Source: Bacteroidales bacterium M8 (GTDB lineage Bacteria > Bacteroidota > Bacteroidia > Bacteroidales > Muribaculaceae). From it: 46,389 nucleotides of DNA. Where the stretch lies: the NCBI GenBank assembly GCA_001689495.1, contig LUJS01000027.1, positions 1-46,389 on the forward strand. The letters are read 5' to 3'. A model generated the notes under the pieces. The model worked only from the letters and a program-made list of their open reading frames with translations, searched no databases and was not told the origin of the DNA. Shown here in pieces: positions 31,780-41,037 of this stretch; position 1 is the stretch's first letter; each line of letters opens with the position of its first letter. A program made the position numbers and the translations under genes.

Positions 31780-33432
31780 ATGAACTATGTAATACTTGCC
31801 GCCGGTCTGGGCTCGCGTTTTGCCGCCGAGGGAATCGACACCCCCAAGCCCCTCGTGCCCGTGATGGGACAGCCAATGATAGGCCGCCTCGTCAGGGTGC
31901 TCATGTCCATGGGCGACTGCGAGAGCATACACATCGTGGCAAACTCGCGCATGGAGGGGCTGGTGCCCTATCTCGAGGGATTGCGCGCCGAGGGCGCCCC
32001 GCTGGTCATAAAGCCCATCGTGTCAGACAACTCCTACACCTCGCTGCGCCTCGCCGCCGAGGGCATCGAGGGCCGGTTCATAGCCATGACGGTCGATGCC
32101 ATATTCGCCGACAGCGAGTTCGCGCGGTTTGTCCGCGAGGTCGGCCACATGCCCGACGGCGAGGTGTGCATGGCCCTGACGCGCTATATCGACGACGAGA
32201 GCCCCCTCTACGGGCGCCTGTCGGCCGACGGCAGCGAGATCATAGACTACCGCTATGGCGGCGAGCCATTCGCCGAGGGCGCCATCGTCTCGGCCGGCAT
32301 ATACGGACTCACCTCCGAGGCCATGCAGGTCGTGGCCCGCAGGTACGGGTATCCCAAATCGCTCAGCGACTTCCAGCGCATCCTCGCCGCCGAGACGCCA
32401 CTGAGGGTGAGGATATTCGAGATGGCAAAGGCCCTCGACGTCGACTGCACCCACGACCGCGAGGCCGCCGAGGCATTTCTGGCCGAGGCCAACGGCGAGA
32501 AGCCGCGCCACAAGAGCCTGCGCGAACAGTATCGCGACTCGCTCAAGAGCCTCGACACCGAAGAGCACATAGACCTCGCGTTCTACCGCCCCATAGGCTT
32601 TGCATGGGCATGCCTGTTCAGGCGCCTCGGCATCAGCCCCAACGCCGTGACCATAGCGTCGATATTCATAGGCATCGCCGCCGGCATCTGCTTCTATCCC
32701 ACCGCGATGTGGGTCAACGTCATCGGCATGCTGCTGCTGATGTGGGCCAACTCGTTCGACAGCGCCGACGGCCAGCTGGCACGCCTCACCCGACAATACT
32801 CACGCCTCGGGCGCATACTCGACGGCGTGTCTGGCGACTTCTGGTTTGCGGCCATCTACATAGCCGTCTGCCTGCGCACCGTGCACGGCGGAGGCTGGTG
32901 GGCCGAGCATCCGTGGGTCATCTGGACACTGGCCGTGACCGCAGGCATCTGTCACGGCAGGCAGGCCGCACTGGCCGACTACTATCGCCAGCTGCACCTG
33001 TTCTTCCTCAAGGGACGCTCGGGCAGCGAGCTCGACTCGTCAGACCAGCTCGAAGAAAAGGAGCGCGCCCTGACATGGAGCGGCGACTTCTTCAGGAAAC
33101 TCATCTCGGTCTGCTATCTGGCCTACACCCGCCGACAGGAGGCCGACACCCCCGCCATGCAGCGCCTGCGCCGCGAGGTGGCCCGACGGTGGCCCGACGG
33201 AATACCCGAAGACTTCCGCCGCAAGTTCCTCGACGCCAGCCGCCCCCTGTGCAAGTGGGAGAACTTCATGACCTTCAACTGGCGCACCATCTTCCTGTTC
33301 GCCACCCTCTTTGCCGGACAGCCGTGGATATACTTCGTCATCGAGCTCACCCTGTTCAACATCGTCATGCTCTGGACCAACCGCCGCCACGAACGCCTCT
33401 GCACCCGCCTCCTCGCCGAGATGCAGCCCTAA
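31780..33432 (+). CDS. Nucleotidyltransferase-CDP-alcohol phosphotransferase fusion
   Basis: 550 residues. N-terminal NTP-transferase domain (1-240) starts ILAAGLGSRFAAEGIDTPKP with LVPVMGQPM. C-terminal CDP-alcohol phosphatidyltransferase domain (about 260-550) with several membrane helices carries D327-x2-DG-x2-AR-x8-G-x3-D348. In the usual motif the final Asp lies four residues after the third; here that place is Gly352 and D353 comes one later. The architecture recalls the bifunctional enzymes that make CDP-inositol (or a similar CDP-polyol) and then transfer the phospho-alcohol to a lipid or alcohol. The start at 31780 is set by the conserved MNYVILAAG opening; upstream sequence is the promoter. 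Product not assignable with certainty. Confidence 0.85.
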   Translation: MNYVILAAGLGSRFAAEGIDTPKPLVPVMGQPMIGRLVRVLMSMGDCESIHIVANSRMEGLVPYLEGLRAEGAPLVIKPIVSDNSYTSLRLAAEGIEGRFIAMTVDAIFADSEFARFVREVGHMPDGEVCMALTRYIDDESPLYGRLSADGSEIIDYRYGGEPFAEGAIVSAGIYGLTSEAMQVVARRYGYPKSLSDFQRILAAETPLRVRIFEMAKALDVDCTHDREAAEAFLAEANGEKPRHKSLREQYRDSLKSLDTEEHIDLAFYRPIGFAWACLFRRLGISPNAVTIASIFIGIAAGICFYPTAMWVNVIGMLLLMWANSFDSADGQLARLTRQYSRLGRILDGVSGDFWFAAIYIAVCLRTVHGGGWWAEHPWVIWTLAVTAGICHGRQAALADYYRQLHLFFLKGRSGSELDSSDQLEEKERALTWSGDFFRKLISVCYLAYTRRQEADTPAMQRLRREVARRWPDGIPEDFRRKFLDASRPLCKWENFMTFNWRTIFLFATLFAGQPWIYFVIELTLFNIVMLWTNRRHERLCTRLLAEMQP

Positions 33433-33734
33433 TCCGCGTCAGCCCTTCTCAAAGCCCTCTCCATGGCCTTGTCATAGGCCTGCCCGCGCGACACGAGGTA
33501 TCTGAAGAAGACCTCGTCGTCGACAATCTCGACATGAAACGTAAAGAATGCCCTGCGGGAGCCGACACGGATCCTGTAGACATTCTCATAGCCCGTAAGT
33601 TTCTTGCAGTCAGTCAGCTCCGACAGCGTGTCGCAACCCTCGACCTCGTCGAGCATCGTCAGCGCCGAGCGCAGCTCCTTGCCCCCGAGCCTCTCAAGAC
33701 TTTTCGAAAAGTCGCGCGACAGCCTATACCTCAT
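33429..33734 (-). CDS. RelE/ParE-type toxin
   Basis: 101 residues, basic. RYRLSRDFSKSLERLGGKEL, KLTGYENVYRIRVGSRRAFF and a beta-rich end (VEIVDDEVFFRYLVSRGQAY) fit the RelE/ParE fold. Whether it cleaves mRNA or blocks gyrase cannot be told. It overlaps the antitoxin gene by 11 bases and the convergent fusion gene by 4. Confidence 0.75.
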   Translation of the reverse strand: MRYRLSRDFSKSLERLGGKELRSALTMLDEVEGCDTLSELTDCKKLTGYENVYRIRVGSRRAFFTFHVEIVDDEVFFRYLVSRGQAYDKAMERALRRADAD

Positions 33735-34008
33735 CGCTATTGGCCTTTGCCCTGAGTCGGGCCAACAACTCGGACTGCTCGTCGGCAGAGATCATCTCAC
33801 CCCCCTCGGGTCTTGTCTTGACCAGATAGGCATATATCGCCTCATCGTCGGCATCGTCCATCGAATTGATGACCAGAGTCTCGATGAGTTTCTTGACACT
33901 CATGCCCATCGCCGCGGCCTGCACCGCCAGACGTCGGCACACATCGTTGGGCAACTCAATCAGCTTTTTGGTACGTTCCGTACCACTGTTCAGGGATATT
34001 GTTCGCAT
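33724..34008 (-). CDS. Antitoxin, probable ribbon-helix-helix type
   Basis: 94 residues. RTISLNSGTERTKKLIELPN then CRRLAVQAAAMGMSVKKLIE reads as a DNA-binding strand and helices, followed by an acidic C-terminal toxin-binding tail (DDADDEAIYAYLVKTRPEGG). It is the first gene of the pair, and a palindromic operator lies directly upstream. The family assignment rests on pattern and context. Confidence 0.7.
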   Translation of the reverse strand: MRTISLNSGTERTKKLIELPNDVCRRLAVQAAAMGMSVKKLIETLVINSMDDADDEAIYAYLVKTRPEGGEMISADEQSELLARLRAKANSDEV

Positions 34009-34012
34009 GTCA

Positions 34013-34054
34013 GATATAATTTATATCGCAAATATATCATATATATGCGATATA
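34013..34054. promoter_or_regulatory. Palindromic operator of the toxin-antitoxin operon
   Basis: GATATAA-T-TTATATC (34013-34027) overlaps a second inverted repeat, TATATCGCA (34022-34030) with TGCGATATA (34046-34054) around 15 bases. Three GATATA half-sites stand 5-46 bases before the antitoxin ATG, as expected for autorepression. Confidence 0.65.
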
Positions 34055-34185
34055 ACAAAATCCCACGCCCCATTCATCACCACACCGCCCCGCTTTTAAC
34101 ATTTTTTCGGTGATGATGATATGTGTTTGTGGGGCCGGGGGCAATTTGGCAGGGGTTTGAGGGGGTGCGGTCGGGAAATTTTTTG

Positions 34186-34193
34186 TAACTTTG
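34186..34193 (+). promoter_or_regulatory. -7 element for trpS
   Basis: TAACTTTG, 57 bases before the ATG at 34251. The nearest TTTG is 26 bases upstream, too far for an ideal promoter. Confidence 0.45.
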
Positions 34194-34250
34194 CGCGTTA
34201 AACGTATATTAAGTCAATTTCACAGACCAAATCGACATCACACTTCATAT

Positions 34251-35309
34251 ATGAACGATAAAGAGATTGTGCTTTCGGGCATACGCGCCACTGGCAATCT
34301 GCACCTCGGCAACTATTATGGTGCACTCAGTAAATTCGTCAAGATGCAGGACGACTACGACTGCCTCTACTTCATCGCCGACCTCCACGCGCTGACCACG
34401 GCGCCCGACCCCAAGGCCCTGCACGAGAACGTGCGCAACATTCTGGCCGAGTATCTGGCTGCGGGCGTCGACCCCGAGAAGGCAACGATATTCGTGCAGA
34501 GCGACGTCCCCGAGGTCTCGGAGATGTATCTGCTGCTCAACATGCACGTGGGCATAGGCGAGCTGATGCGCACCGCGTCGTTCAAGGACAAGGCCCGCAA
34601 GCAACTGGGCATCACCGACGACTCGGCCGACATCGAGCGCCAGATCATCGGCGCCGAGACCAACAAGCGCGTCAACGCCGGCCTGCTCACGTATCCCACG
34701 CTGATGGCCGTGGACATACTGATACAGAAGGCACACAAGGTGCCTGTGGGCAAGGATCAGGAGCAGCATCTCGAGCTGACTCGCCGTTTTGCCCGCCGCT
34801 TCAACTCGTTCTATGGCGTCGACCTGTTCCCCGAGCCCGAGAACTTCAACTTTGGCGGCGCGCCCGTCAAGGTGCCCGGCCTCGACGGCTCGGGCAAGAT
34901 GGGCAAGAGCGAGGGCAACTGCATCTATCTGGTGGACGACGAGAAGGTGCTGCGCAAGAAAGTGATGCGTGCCGTGACCGACGAGGGCCCCAAGGAGCCC
35001 AACCAGCCCATATCGCAGCCGGTCGAGAACCTGCTCACCCTCATGGCCCTGACATCGTCGCCCGAGGTGGTGCAACAGTATCGCGACGCCTATGCCGACT
35101 GCTCGATTCGCTATGGCGACCTCAAGAAACAGCTTGCCGAGGACATACTCAAGGTGACCACCCCGATACGCGAGCGTTATCTCGACATCAGAAACGACGA
35201 CGAGTTCCTTGCCCGCGTGGTGCGTCGCGGTGCCGAGCGCGCGCGCGAGCGTGCCGCCGCCACCCTCGCCGAGGTGCGCAAGGCCATGGGTATCATCAAG
35301 TTCTATTAA
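34251..35309 (+). CDS. trpS: Tryptophanyl-tRNA synthetase
   Basis: 352 residues from MNDKEIVLSGIRATGNLHLG. Class I motifs: HLGN (18-21) for HIGH and KMGKS (216-220) for KMSKS. It also has the tryptophan-site pattern YFIADLHALTT, and VPVGKDQEQHLELTRRFARR. It charges tRNA-Trp in the cytoplasm. The open frame reaches 34191, but the ATG at 34251 matches the conserved start. A palindromic stem follows in the gap before the DUF2723 gene. Confidence 0.95.
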   Translation: MNDKEIVLSGIRATGNLHLGNYYGALSKFVKMQDDYDCLYFIADLHALTTAPDPKALHENVRNILAEYLAAGVDPEKATIFVQSDVPEVSEMYLLLNMHVGIGELMRTASFKDKARKQLGITDDSADIERQIIGAETNKRVNAGLLTYPTLMAVDILIQKAHKVPVGKDQEQHLELTRRFARRFNSFYGVDLFPEPENFNFGGAPVKVPGLDGSGKMGKSEGNCIYLVDDEKVLRKKVMRAVTDEGPKEPNQPISQPVENLLTLMALTSSPEVVQQYRDAYADCSIRYGDLKKQLAEDILKVTTPIRERYLDIRNDDEFLARVVRRGAERARERAAATLAEVRKAMGIIKFY

Positions 35310-35318
35310 TGACAACAA

Positions 35319-35356
35319 TAGTTGTTCTAGTTCAACTAGTTCAACTAGAACAACTA
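35319..35356. terminator. Long palindrome after trpS, possible terminator
   Basis: TAGTTGTTCTAGTT (35319-35332) and AACTAGAACAACTA (35343-35356) are perfect 14-bp arms around CAACTAGTTC; TAGTTCAAC repeats inside. There is no T run, so it may be a dispersed intergenic repeat instead. Confidence 0.5.
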
Positions 35357-35381
35357 GACCAACTATAGTCCACTCCCTCTC

Positions 35382-38300
35382 ATGAAAAAATACAATCTCT
35401 ACAACAATATCCTCGGCTGGGTTTGCTTTGTGGTCGCCGCCGTGACCTATCTGCTCACCCTCGAGCCGACGGCGAGCTTCTGGGACTGTCCGGAGTTCAT
35501 TTCGCAGGGCTATAAACTCGAAGTCGGCCACCCGCCGGGCAACCCCATCTTCATGCTCGCGGCCCGATTCTTCGTCAATTTCGCCTTCGGCGACGTGTCC
35601 AAGGTGGCCCTGATGGTCAACGCCATGTCGGCGTTGCTGTCGGCGGGCACCATACTGCTGCTGTTCTGGACCGTGACGCACCTTGTCAAGCGCCTGATAG
35701 TCAGCGATGACGCCACCGAGATACCGCTCGCCAAGATGCTCGTCATCTTCGGCTCGGGCCTGTGCGGCGCGCTGGCCTATACATGGAGCGACACGTTCTG
35801 GTTCTCGGCCGTCGAGGGCGAGGTCTATGCCTTCTCGTCGTTCTGTACGGCGCTGGTGTTCTGGCTGATACTCAAGTGGGAGAATCGCGCCCACGAGCCC
35901 CATTCGGACAAGTATCTCATACTCATCGCCTATGTCATAGGCATCTCCATCGCCGTGCACCTGCTCAACCTGCTCTGCATCCCGGCGATAGCTCTGGTGC
36001 TCTACTACCGCCTCACCAAGAACGCCACCGCCACCGGGTCGCTCATCACGCTGGCCGTGTCGGCCGTGGTGGTGGGCCTGATTCTCTACGGACTCGTGCC
36101 GGGATTCATCGAGGTGGCCCAGTATTTCGAACTGTTCTGCGTCAACACGCTCGGCCTGCCCTATAACGGCGGCGTACTGATATATGCCATACTGGCCGTG
36201 GCCACGTTCATCTGGGCCATGCGCGAGCTCTACCTGCAGCGCTCGGTCAAGGCCATACGCTGGAGCGTGCTGCTGACCATACTCTTCTCGGGCATCCCCT
36301 TCATCGGCGACAGCTGGATCATCCCCGTCGTCATCCTCGCCGCCGTGGCCGGATACCTCTGGATGGCCGACAAACTGCCCGTGCGCATACTCAACCTCGT
36401 GGTCACCAGCATCTTGGTGATATTCGTGGGATATTCGAGCTATGCCCTGCTGCTGATACGCTCGTCGGCCAACCCGCCGATGAACCAGAACGCCCCCGAC
36501 AACGTGTTCTCGCTGGCGTCATACCTCAACCGCGAGCAGTATGGCGAGCGTCCCCTCTTCTACGGACAGACAAACAACTCGTCCGTGGTCTACGAGGCCG
36601 ACATGAACACCGGCTCGACATCGCCCGTCTATGAGGAGGGCAAGGCCGACTACTCGAAGGTGGCCAAGACGTCGCCCGACGATCCCGACAAGTATGTGCT
36701 GACGGGATACAAGAAGGAGTACAAGATGACCCCCGAGCTCAACATGCTCTTCCCCCGCATATATAGCGGCGCCCACACCCAGCAGTATTCCGACTGGATC
36801 GGCGGCCTGCAGGGCAAGCCCGTCAGGGCCACCCAATACGTGGCACCCGACGGCGAGGTGCTGCAATATACCGACCGCATCATACCCACTCAGGGCGAGA
36901 ACCTGAGATTCTTCCTCATCTACCAGCTCAACCACATGTACTGGAGATATTTCATGTGGAACTTTGCCGGACGCCAGAACGACATTCAGGGCAACGGCGA
37001 GGTCAACCACGGCAACTGGATCTCGGGCATCCCCTTCATCGACAATCCCCGTCTGGGCGACCAGAGCCTGCTGCCGTGGTCTGAGGGCGAGGGCAACCCG
37101 GGCCACAACGTGTTCTATATGCTGCCGCTGATACTCGGCATCATCGGCCTGTTGTGGCAGGCGTTCGTGTCCAAGAGGGGCATCGAGCAGTTCTGGGTGG
37201 TGTTCTTCCTGTTCTTCATGACGGGCATCGCCATCGTGCTCTACCTCAACCAGACCCCCGGCCAGCCCCGCGAGAGGGACTATGCCTTTGCCGGCTCGTT
37301 CTATGCCTTTGCCATCTGGATAGGCATCGGCGTGGCCGCGCTGTGGAACATACTCACCGCGCAGCTCGCCCCCAAGAGCGCCAAGAAAGGTCCCAAGGAG
37401 GCCGACATCCACGCCGAGCCCGCCCTGACAGGCGCCAAGAAGTGGATACCCGTGGCCGTGGCACTGATCGTCGGCATTGCCGTGCCGCTGCAGATGGTGT
37501 CGCAGACGTGGGACGACCACGACCGTTCGGGCCGATACACCACACGCGACTTTGGCATGAACTATCTCGACTCGCTCGACGACAACGCCATCATATTCAC
37601 CAACGGCGACAACGACACATTCCCGCTCTGGTATGCGCAGGAGGTCGAGGGTCACCGCACCGACGTGCGCGTGGTCAACCTGAGCTATCTCACCACCGAC
37701 TGGTATGCCAACCAGATGCGCCATCCCTCATACGAGGCCGCGGCCATCGACATGCAGGCCAAGCCTCAGGACTATGCCTACGACCGCATGAGCTTCAGCT
37801 ATTTCGCATCTGACGCCGACACCGTACCGACCAACGTATATGCCTCGCTCAGACAGATATACGACCCCGCGTCGAGCAAGAACCGCTGGAACGCGCCGAT
37901 GATGAAGCATCCCAACATGTTCATCCCCGTCGATCTCGGGCAGGCCGTCAAGGCCGGACGCATCACCGAGGCCGAGGCCGCGGTGGCCGACCCCGTCATC
38001 GTCGCCGACATGCTCAACGACCCCGGCTCGGCATCGCATCAGGGCATGACGCTGAGTCAGGTGCTCTCGCTCGACATGCTGGCCACCAGCATCAAGAACG
38101 GATGGGACCGTCCCGTCTACGTGGCCGGCACCGTGCCCTCCGAGTACTATCTGGGCCTGCAGCCCTACATGCGCTCGACCGGCATGGCCTACGAGATAAC
38201 CCCCGTGGTCAATCCCGAGAACTCCGACCGCGACATCGTCGCCGTCAACACCGACAAGGCATACCGCAACATCACCGAGAAGTTCCGCTGGGGCGGCCTC

Positions 38301-38876
38301 GACAAGGTGACCGAGCCCGGACAGATCTATCTCGACGAGACCGTGCGCCGTATGGTCACCACCACCCGCTCATATATCCTCGACGCCGCCACGGCGCTGG
38401 TCAACGAGGCCATAATGGCCGAGAGGGCCGACTCGGCAGGCGTGTCCGACGAGGAGGCCGTGGCGCTGGCCGCGTTCAAGGCCGACCGCTACAAGAAGGC
38501 GCTCGAGCTGGTACGGATCGTCGAGGAGAAGCTCCCCGAGGCCGCATCCCCCTATGCCGTGCAGATACCCCAGAAGATGGCCCGGATATACGACCGCATA
38601 GCCGCGGGCACCGGCAACAAGGAGGCCGCCGAACGCGGTCGACAGCTGTTGCGCAACGAGCTGATGCGCTATGCCCGCAATGTCAAGTACTATCAGAGCC
38701 TGCCCCCCCACCTGTATCAGACACTCCAGATCAACGACCGCTTCATCGAGGTCTATTATATGGTATACCTGCTGCAGGACTATGCCGACATGGGCGGCGA
38801 CTCAGAGGCCATGATACACGAACTCGAGGATATGGGCGTCAACTTCGACCGTATCGTATCGGCTTACCAACAGTAA
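35382..38876 (+). CDS. DUF2723 large membrane protein (TMEM260-like, GT-C fold)
   Basis: 1164 residues. An N-terminal domain with about a dozen membrane helices opens TLEPTASFWDCPEFISQGYK, the DUF2723 hallmark with an acidic pair in the first loop as in GT-C glycosyltransferases. Further helices run to about 700. A soluble C-terminal region of about 450 residues begins FTNGDNDTFPLWYAQEVEGH. Eukaryotic TMEM260 relatives O-mannosylate proteins, so a polyprenyl-sugar-dependent protein or glycan transferase is a reasonable guess. Substrate not shown. It is 16 bases upstream of pdxA and probably co-transcribed. Confidence 0.88.
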   Translation: MKKYNLYNNILGWVCFVVAAVTYLLTLEPTASFWDCPEFISQGYKLEVGHPPGNPIFMLAARFFVNFAFGDVSKVALMVNAMSALLSAGTILLLFWTVTHLVKRLIVSDDATEIPLAKMLVIFGSGLCGALAYTWSDTFWFSAVEGEVYAFSSFCTALVFWLILKWENRAHEPHSDKYLILIAYVIGISIAVHLLNLLCIPAIALVLYYRLTKNATATGSLITLAVSAVVVGLILYGLVPGFIEVAQYFELFCVNTLGLPYNGGVLIYAILAVATFIWAMRELYLQRSVKAIRWSVLLTILFSGIPFIGDSWIIPVVILAAVAGYLWMADKLPVRILNLVVTSILVIFVGYSSYALLLIRSSANPPMNQNAPDNVFSLASYLNREQYGERPLFYGQTNNSSVVYEADMNTGSTSPVYEEGKADYSKVAKTSPDDPDKYVLTGYKKEYKMTPELNMLFPRIYSGAHTQQYSDWIGGLQGKPVRATQYVAPDGEVLQYTDRIIPTQGENLRFFLIYQLNHMYWRYFMWNFAGRQNDIQGNGEVNHGNWISGIPFIDNPRLGDQSLLPWSEGEGNPGHNVFYMLPLILGIIGLLWQAFVSKRGIEQFWVVFFLFFMTGIAIVLYLNQTPGQPRERDYAFAGSFYAFAIWIGIGVAALWNILTAQLAPKSAKKGPKEADIHAEPALTGAKKWIPVAVALIVGIAVPLQMVSQTWDDHDRSGRYTTRDFGMNYLDSLDDNAIIFTNGDNDTFPLWYAQEVEGHRTDVRVVNLSYLTTDWYANQMRHPSYEAAAIDMQAKPQDYAYDRMSFSYFASDADTVPTNVYASLRQIYDPASSKNRWNAPMMKHPNMFIPVDLGQAVKAGRITEAEAAVADPVIVADMLNDPGSASHQGMTLSQVLSLDMLATSIKNGWDRPVYVAGTVPSEYYLGLQPYMRSTGMAYEITPVVNPENSDRDIVAVNTDKAYRNITEKFRWGGLDKVTEPGQIYLDETVRRMVTTTRSYILDAATALVNEAIMAERADSAGVSDEEAVALAAFKADRYKKALELVRIVEEKLPEAASPYAVQIPQKMARIYDRIAAGTGNKEAAERGRQLLRNELMRYARNVKYYQSLPPHLYQTLQINDRFIEVYYMVYLLQDYADMGGDSEAMIHELEDMGVNFDRIVSAYQQ

Positions 38877-38892
38877 ACCCCTGTTCTGAAAA

Positions 38893-40119
38893 ATGGAAAA
38901 CAGAAAACTCCGCGTGGGCATCACCCACGGCGACATAAACGGCATAGGCTATGAGGTGCTGCTCAAGACCCTCGAGAATCCCGGCATTGCCGAGATATGC
39001 ACCCCGGTGGTCTACGGGTCGGCCAAGATAGCCTCGTTCTATCGCAAGAATATCAAGGACCTCCCCGAGGTGAGGCTCACCGTGGTCGAGTCGGCGGCAG
39101 ACGCCGACCCCTCGCAGGCACGCAACTACATCATCAATGTCGTGCCCGAAGACACCCCCGTCAACCCCGGCGAGGCCACCAAGGCCGGCGGCAATGCCGC
39201 CCTCGCGGCCCTCGAGCGCGCCACCGCCGACCTGCGCGAGGGGCTGATAGACGTGCTGGTCACCTGCCCCATCAACAAGAACGCCATCCACGGCGACGAC
39301 TTCGAGTTTCCCGGCCACACCGAGTACCTGCAGTCGCGTCTTGGCGGCGAGGGCGACAAGGCCATGATGATAATGGCCGCCGAGGGGCTCAGGGTGGCGC
39401 TGGTCACCATACACAGCCCCCTGTCAGACGTCAGCGGCAACATCACCCGCGAGGCGGTGCTCAAGGGCATCGAGCAGTTGGCCGCATCGCTCGTGGCCGA
39501 CTTCGGCGTGCACTCGCCCCGCATCGCGGTGCTGGGCCTCAACCCACATGCCGGCGACGGCGGGGTGATAGGCTCGGAGGAGACCGACGTCATAGCCCCG
39601 GCCATAGCCGAGGCCAACCGCAAGCGGATACTGGCATTCGGCCCCTATCCGGCAGACGGCTTCTTTGCCGGCGGCGCATACACCAAGTTCGACGGCATTC
39701 TGGCCATGTATCACGATCAGGGCCTCACACCCTTCAAGCTCATAGCCGGCGAGAGGGGCATCAACTATACCGCCGGACTCCCCTACGTGCGCACGTCGCC
39801 CGACCACGGCACGGCATACGACATCGTATGCCGCGGCGAGGCCGACCCGCAGTCGCTGCGCGAGGCCATATATGCCGCCATTGACATATATCGCAACCGC
39901 GGGCGCGAGGCCGAGGCGACCGCCAATCCGCTGCGCAAGCAGAACTTTGACCGCGGCAGCGACCGCGTGCCCAAGGAGAAGAAAGAAAAGGACGTCAGGG
40001 AGAAACCCCGCCAGCCCAAGGAACCCAAGGAGCCAAAGGAGCCCAAGCCCCGCAAGGAGGAGGCCCCCGAGACCCGTGGCGCCGACGCGGCCAAGCCCTC
40101 GGAACCCGATAACGAATAA
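38893..40119 (+). CDS. pdxA: 4-hydroxythreonine-4-phosphate dehydrogenase with charged C-terminal tail
   Basis: 408 residues. PdxA oxidises 4-phosphohydroxy-L-threonine in pyridoxal phosphate synthesis. Metal-ligand histidines are at H174, H219 (LNPHAGDGG) and H274 (AMYHDQGLTPFK), with the substrate motif GHTEYL at 141-146. The enzyme core ends near 350. The last 58 residues are a Lys/Glu/Pro tail with repeated KEPKEPKEPK. The tail is read in frame with the core and is unusual for PdxA. It is followed 13 bases later by the ATP-grasp gene. Confidence 0.9.
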   Translation: MENRKLRVGITHGDINGIGYEVLLKTLENPGIAEICTPVVYGSAKIASFYRKNIKDLPEVRLTVVESAADADPSQARNYIINVVPEDTPVNPGEATKAGGNAALAALERATADLREGLIDVLVTCPINKNAIHGDDFEFPGHTEYLQSRLGGEGDKAMMIMAAEGLRVALVTIHSPLSDVSGNITREAVLKGIEQLAASLVADFGVHSPRIAVLGLNPHAGDGGVIGSEETDVIAPAIAEANRKRILAFGPYPADGFFAGGAYTKFDGILAMYHDQGLTPFKLIAGERGINYTAGLPYVRTSPDHGTAYDIVCRGEADPQSLREAIYAAIDIYRNRGREAEATANPLRKQNFDRGSDRVPKEKKEKDVREKPRQPKEPKEPKEPKPRKEEAPETRGADAAKPSEPDNE

Positions 40120-40132
40120 AGCATAACCCGTC

Positions 40133-40969
40133 ATGGCCTCGATAAAGATAGCCGCGATAATGCGTGCGGCGGCATACTCGCCCAACCACATCGGCAACGA
40201 TGCCGCCATACTCAATCTGACCTGCGAGCAGCTGCGCAAGCGCGGCTGCGAGGTCAAGGTCTATTCAGAGGAGCAGCTCATTGCCGGCAACGTGACCGAG
40301 GAGTATGTCATCAACATGTGCCGCGACCGCCGCTCGCTCCCCATCCTTCAGGCCATGGAGGACAAGGGGACGCTGGTCATCAACTCGGCCTATGGCATCG
40401 AGAACTGCATACGCGAGCGCATGGCGCGCATACTCATCGGCTCGGGCATACCATATCCCGAGAGCATCATGGTCGACACCAACCAGACCGTGACCTCGCG
40501 CCTCGACGCCATGGGCATCTCGAGGGCGTGGATCAAGAAGGGCGAGATGTTTGCCAGCCACAAGGAGGACGTGACATACGTCCGCCACTCGGCCGAGGCT
40601 CAGGAGATGCTTCAGGAATACTTCCTGCGCGGCATACGCCGTGCCGTCATCAACAGGCACCTCGACGGGGTCAAGCTCAAGTTCTATGGCGTGGCCGGGA
40701 CGCAATACTTCTATCACTCCTTCCCGCTGCTCTCGCCCCCCGAGGGCCCCGGCCCCGACGGATTCGACCTCGAGGAGTTCAGGCGCACATGCGACCGCGC
40801 CGCCGAGACACTCGACATCGTGGTCTACGGTGGCGACGCTCTGGTCCACGACGACGGGTCGTTCACCATAATCGACTTCAACGACTGGCCCACCTTCGCC
40901 CCCTGCCGCAACGAGGCGTCGGCCGTCATAGCCCGCGAGATACTGACCCGCATCAAGTCCCGCTCCTGA
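40133..40969 (+). CDS. ATP-grasp-like ligase (RimK-like), substrate unknown
   Basis: 278 residues. A pre-ATP-grasp Rossmann-like segment (1-90, ending LVINSAYGIENCIRERM), then GSGIPYPESIMVD, basic ATP-site residues (AWIKKGEMFASHKED), and a terminal metal-binding motif FTIIDFNDWPTFAPCRNEAS. The pattern is that of ATP-grasp carboxylate-amine ligases, but it is short and the substrate is not inferable. It lies between pdxA and the GtrA/lipid operon, 68 bases before the latter. Confidence 0.65.
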   Translation: MASIKIAAIMRAAAYSPNHIGNDAAILNLTCEQLRKRGCEVKVYSEEQLIAGNVTEEYVINMCRDRRSLPILQAMEDKGTLVINSAYGIENCIRERMARILIGSGIPYPESIMVDTNQTVTSRLDAMGISRAWIKKGEMFASHKEDVTYVRHSAEAQEMLQEYFLRGIRRAVINRHLDGVKLKFYGVAGTQYFYHSFPLLSPPEGPGPDGFDLEEFRRTCDRAAETLDIVVYGGDALVHDDGSFTIIDFNDWPTFAPCRNEASAVIAREILTRIKSRS

Positions 40970-41037
40970 CCCCTCTCCCACTCTCTTAACTTTAATCACT
41001 AAACTTCAAACTCCCCCTCTCCCCTCCCGAAAACGCA

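Noticed and set aside
33970..33984. Palindrome GGTACG-TTC-CGTACC at the antitoxin start
   Set aside because: It lies inside the antitoxin coding region and can arise from the codons; the upstream GATATA sites are a better operator.
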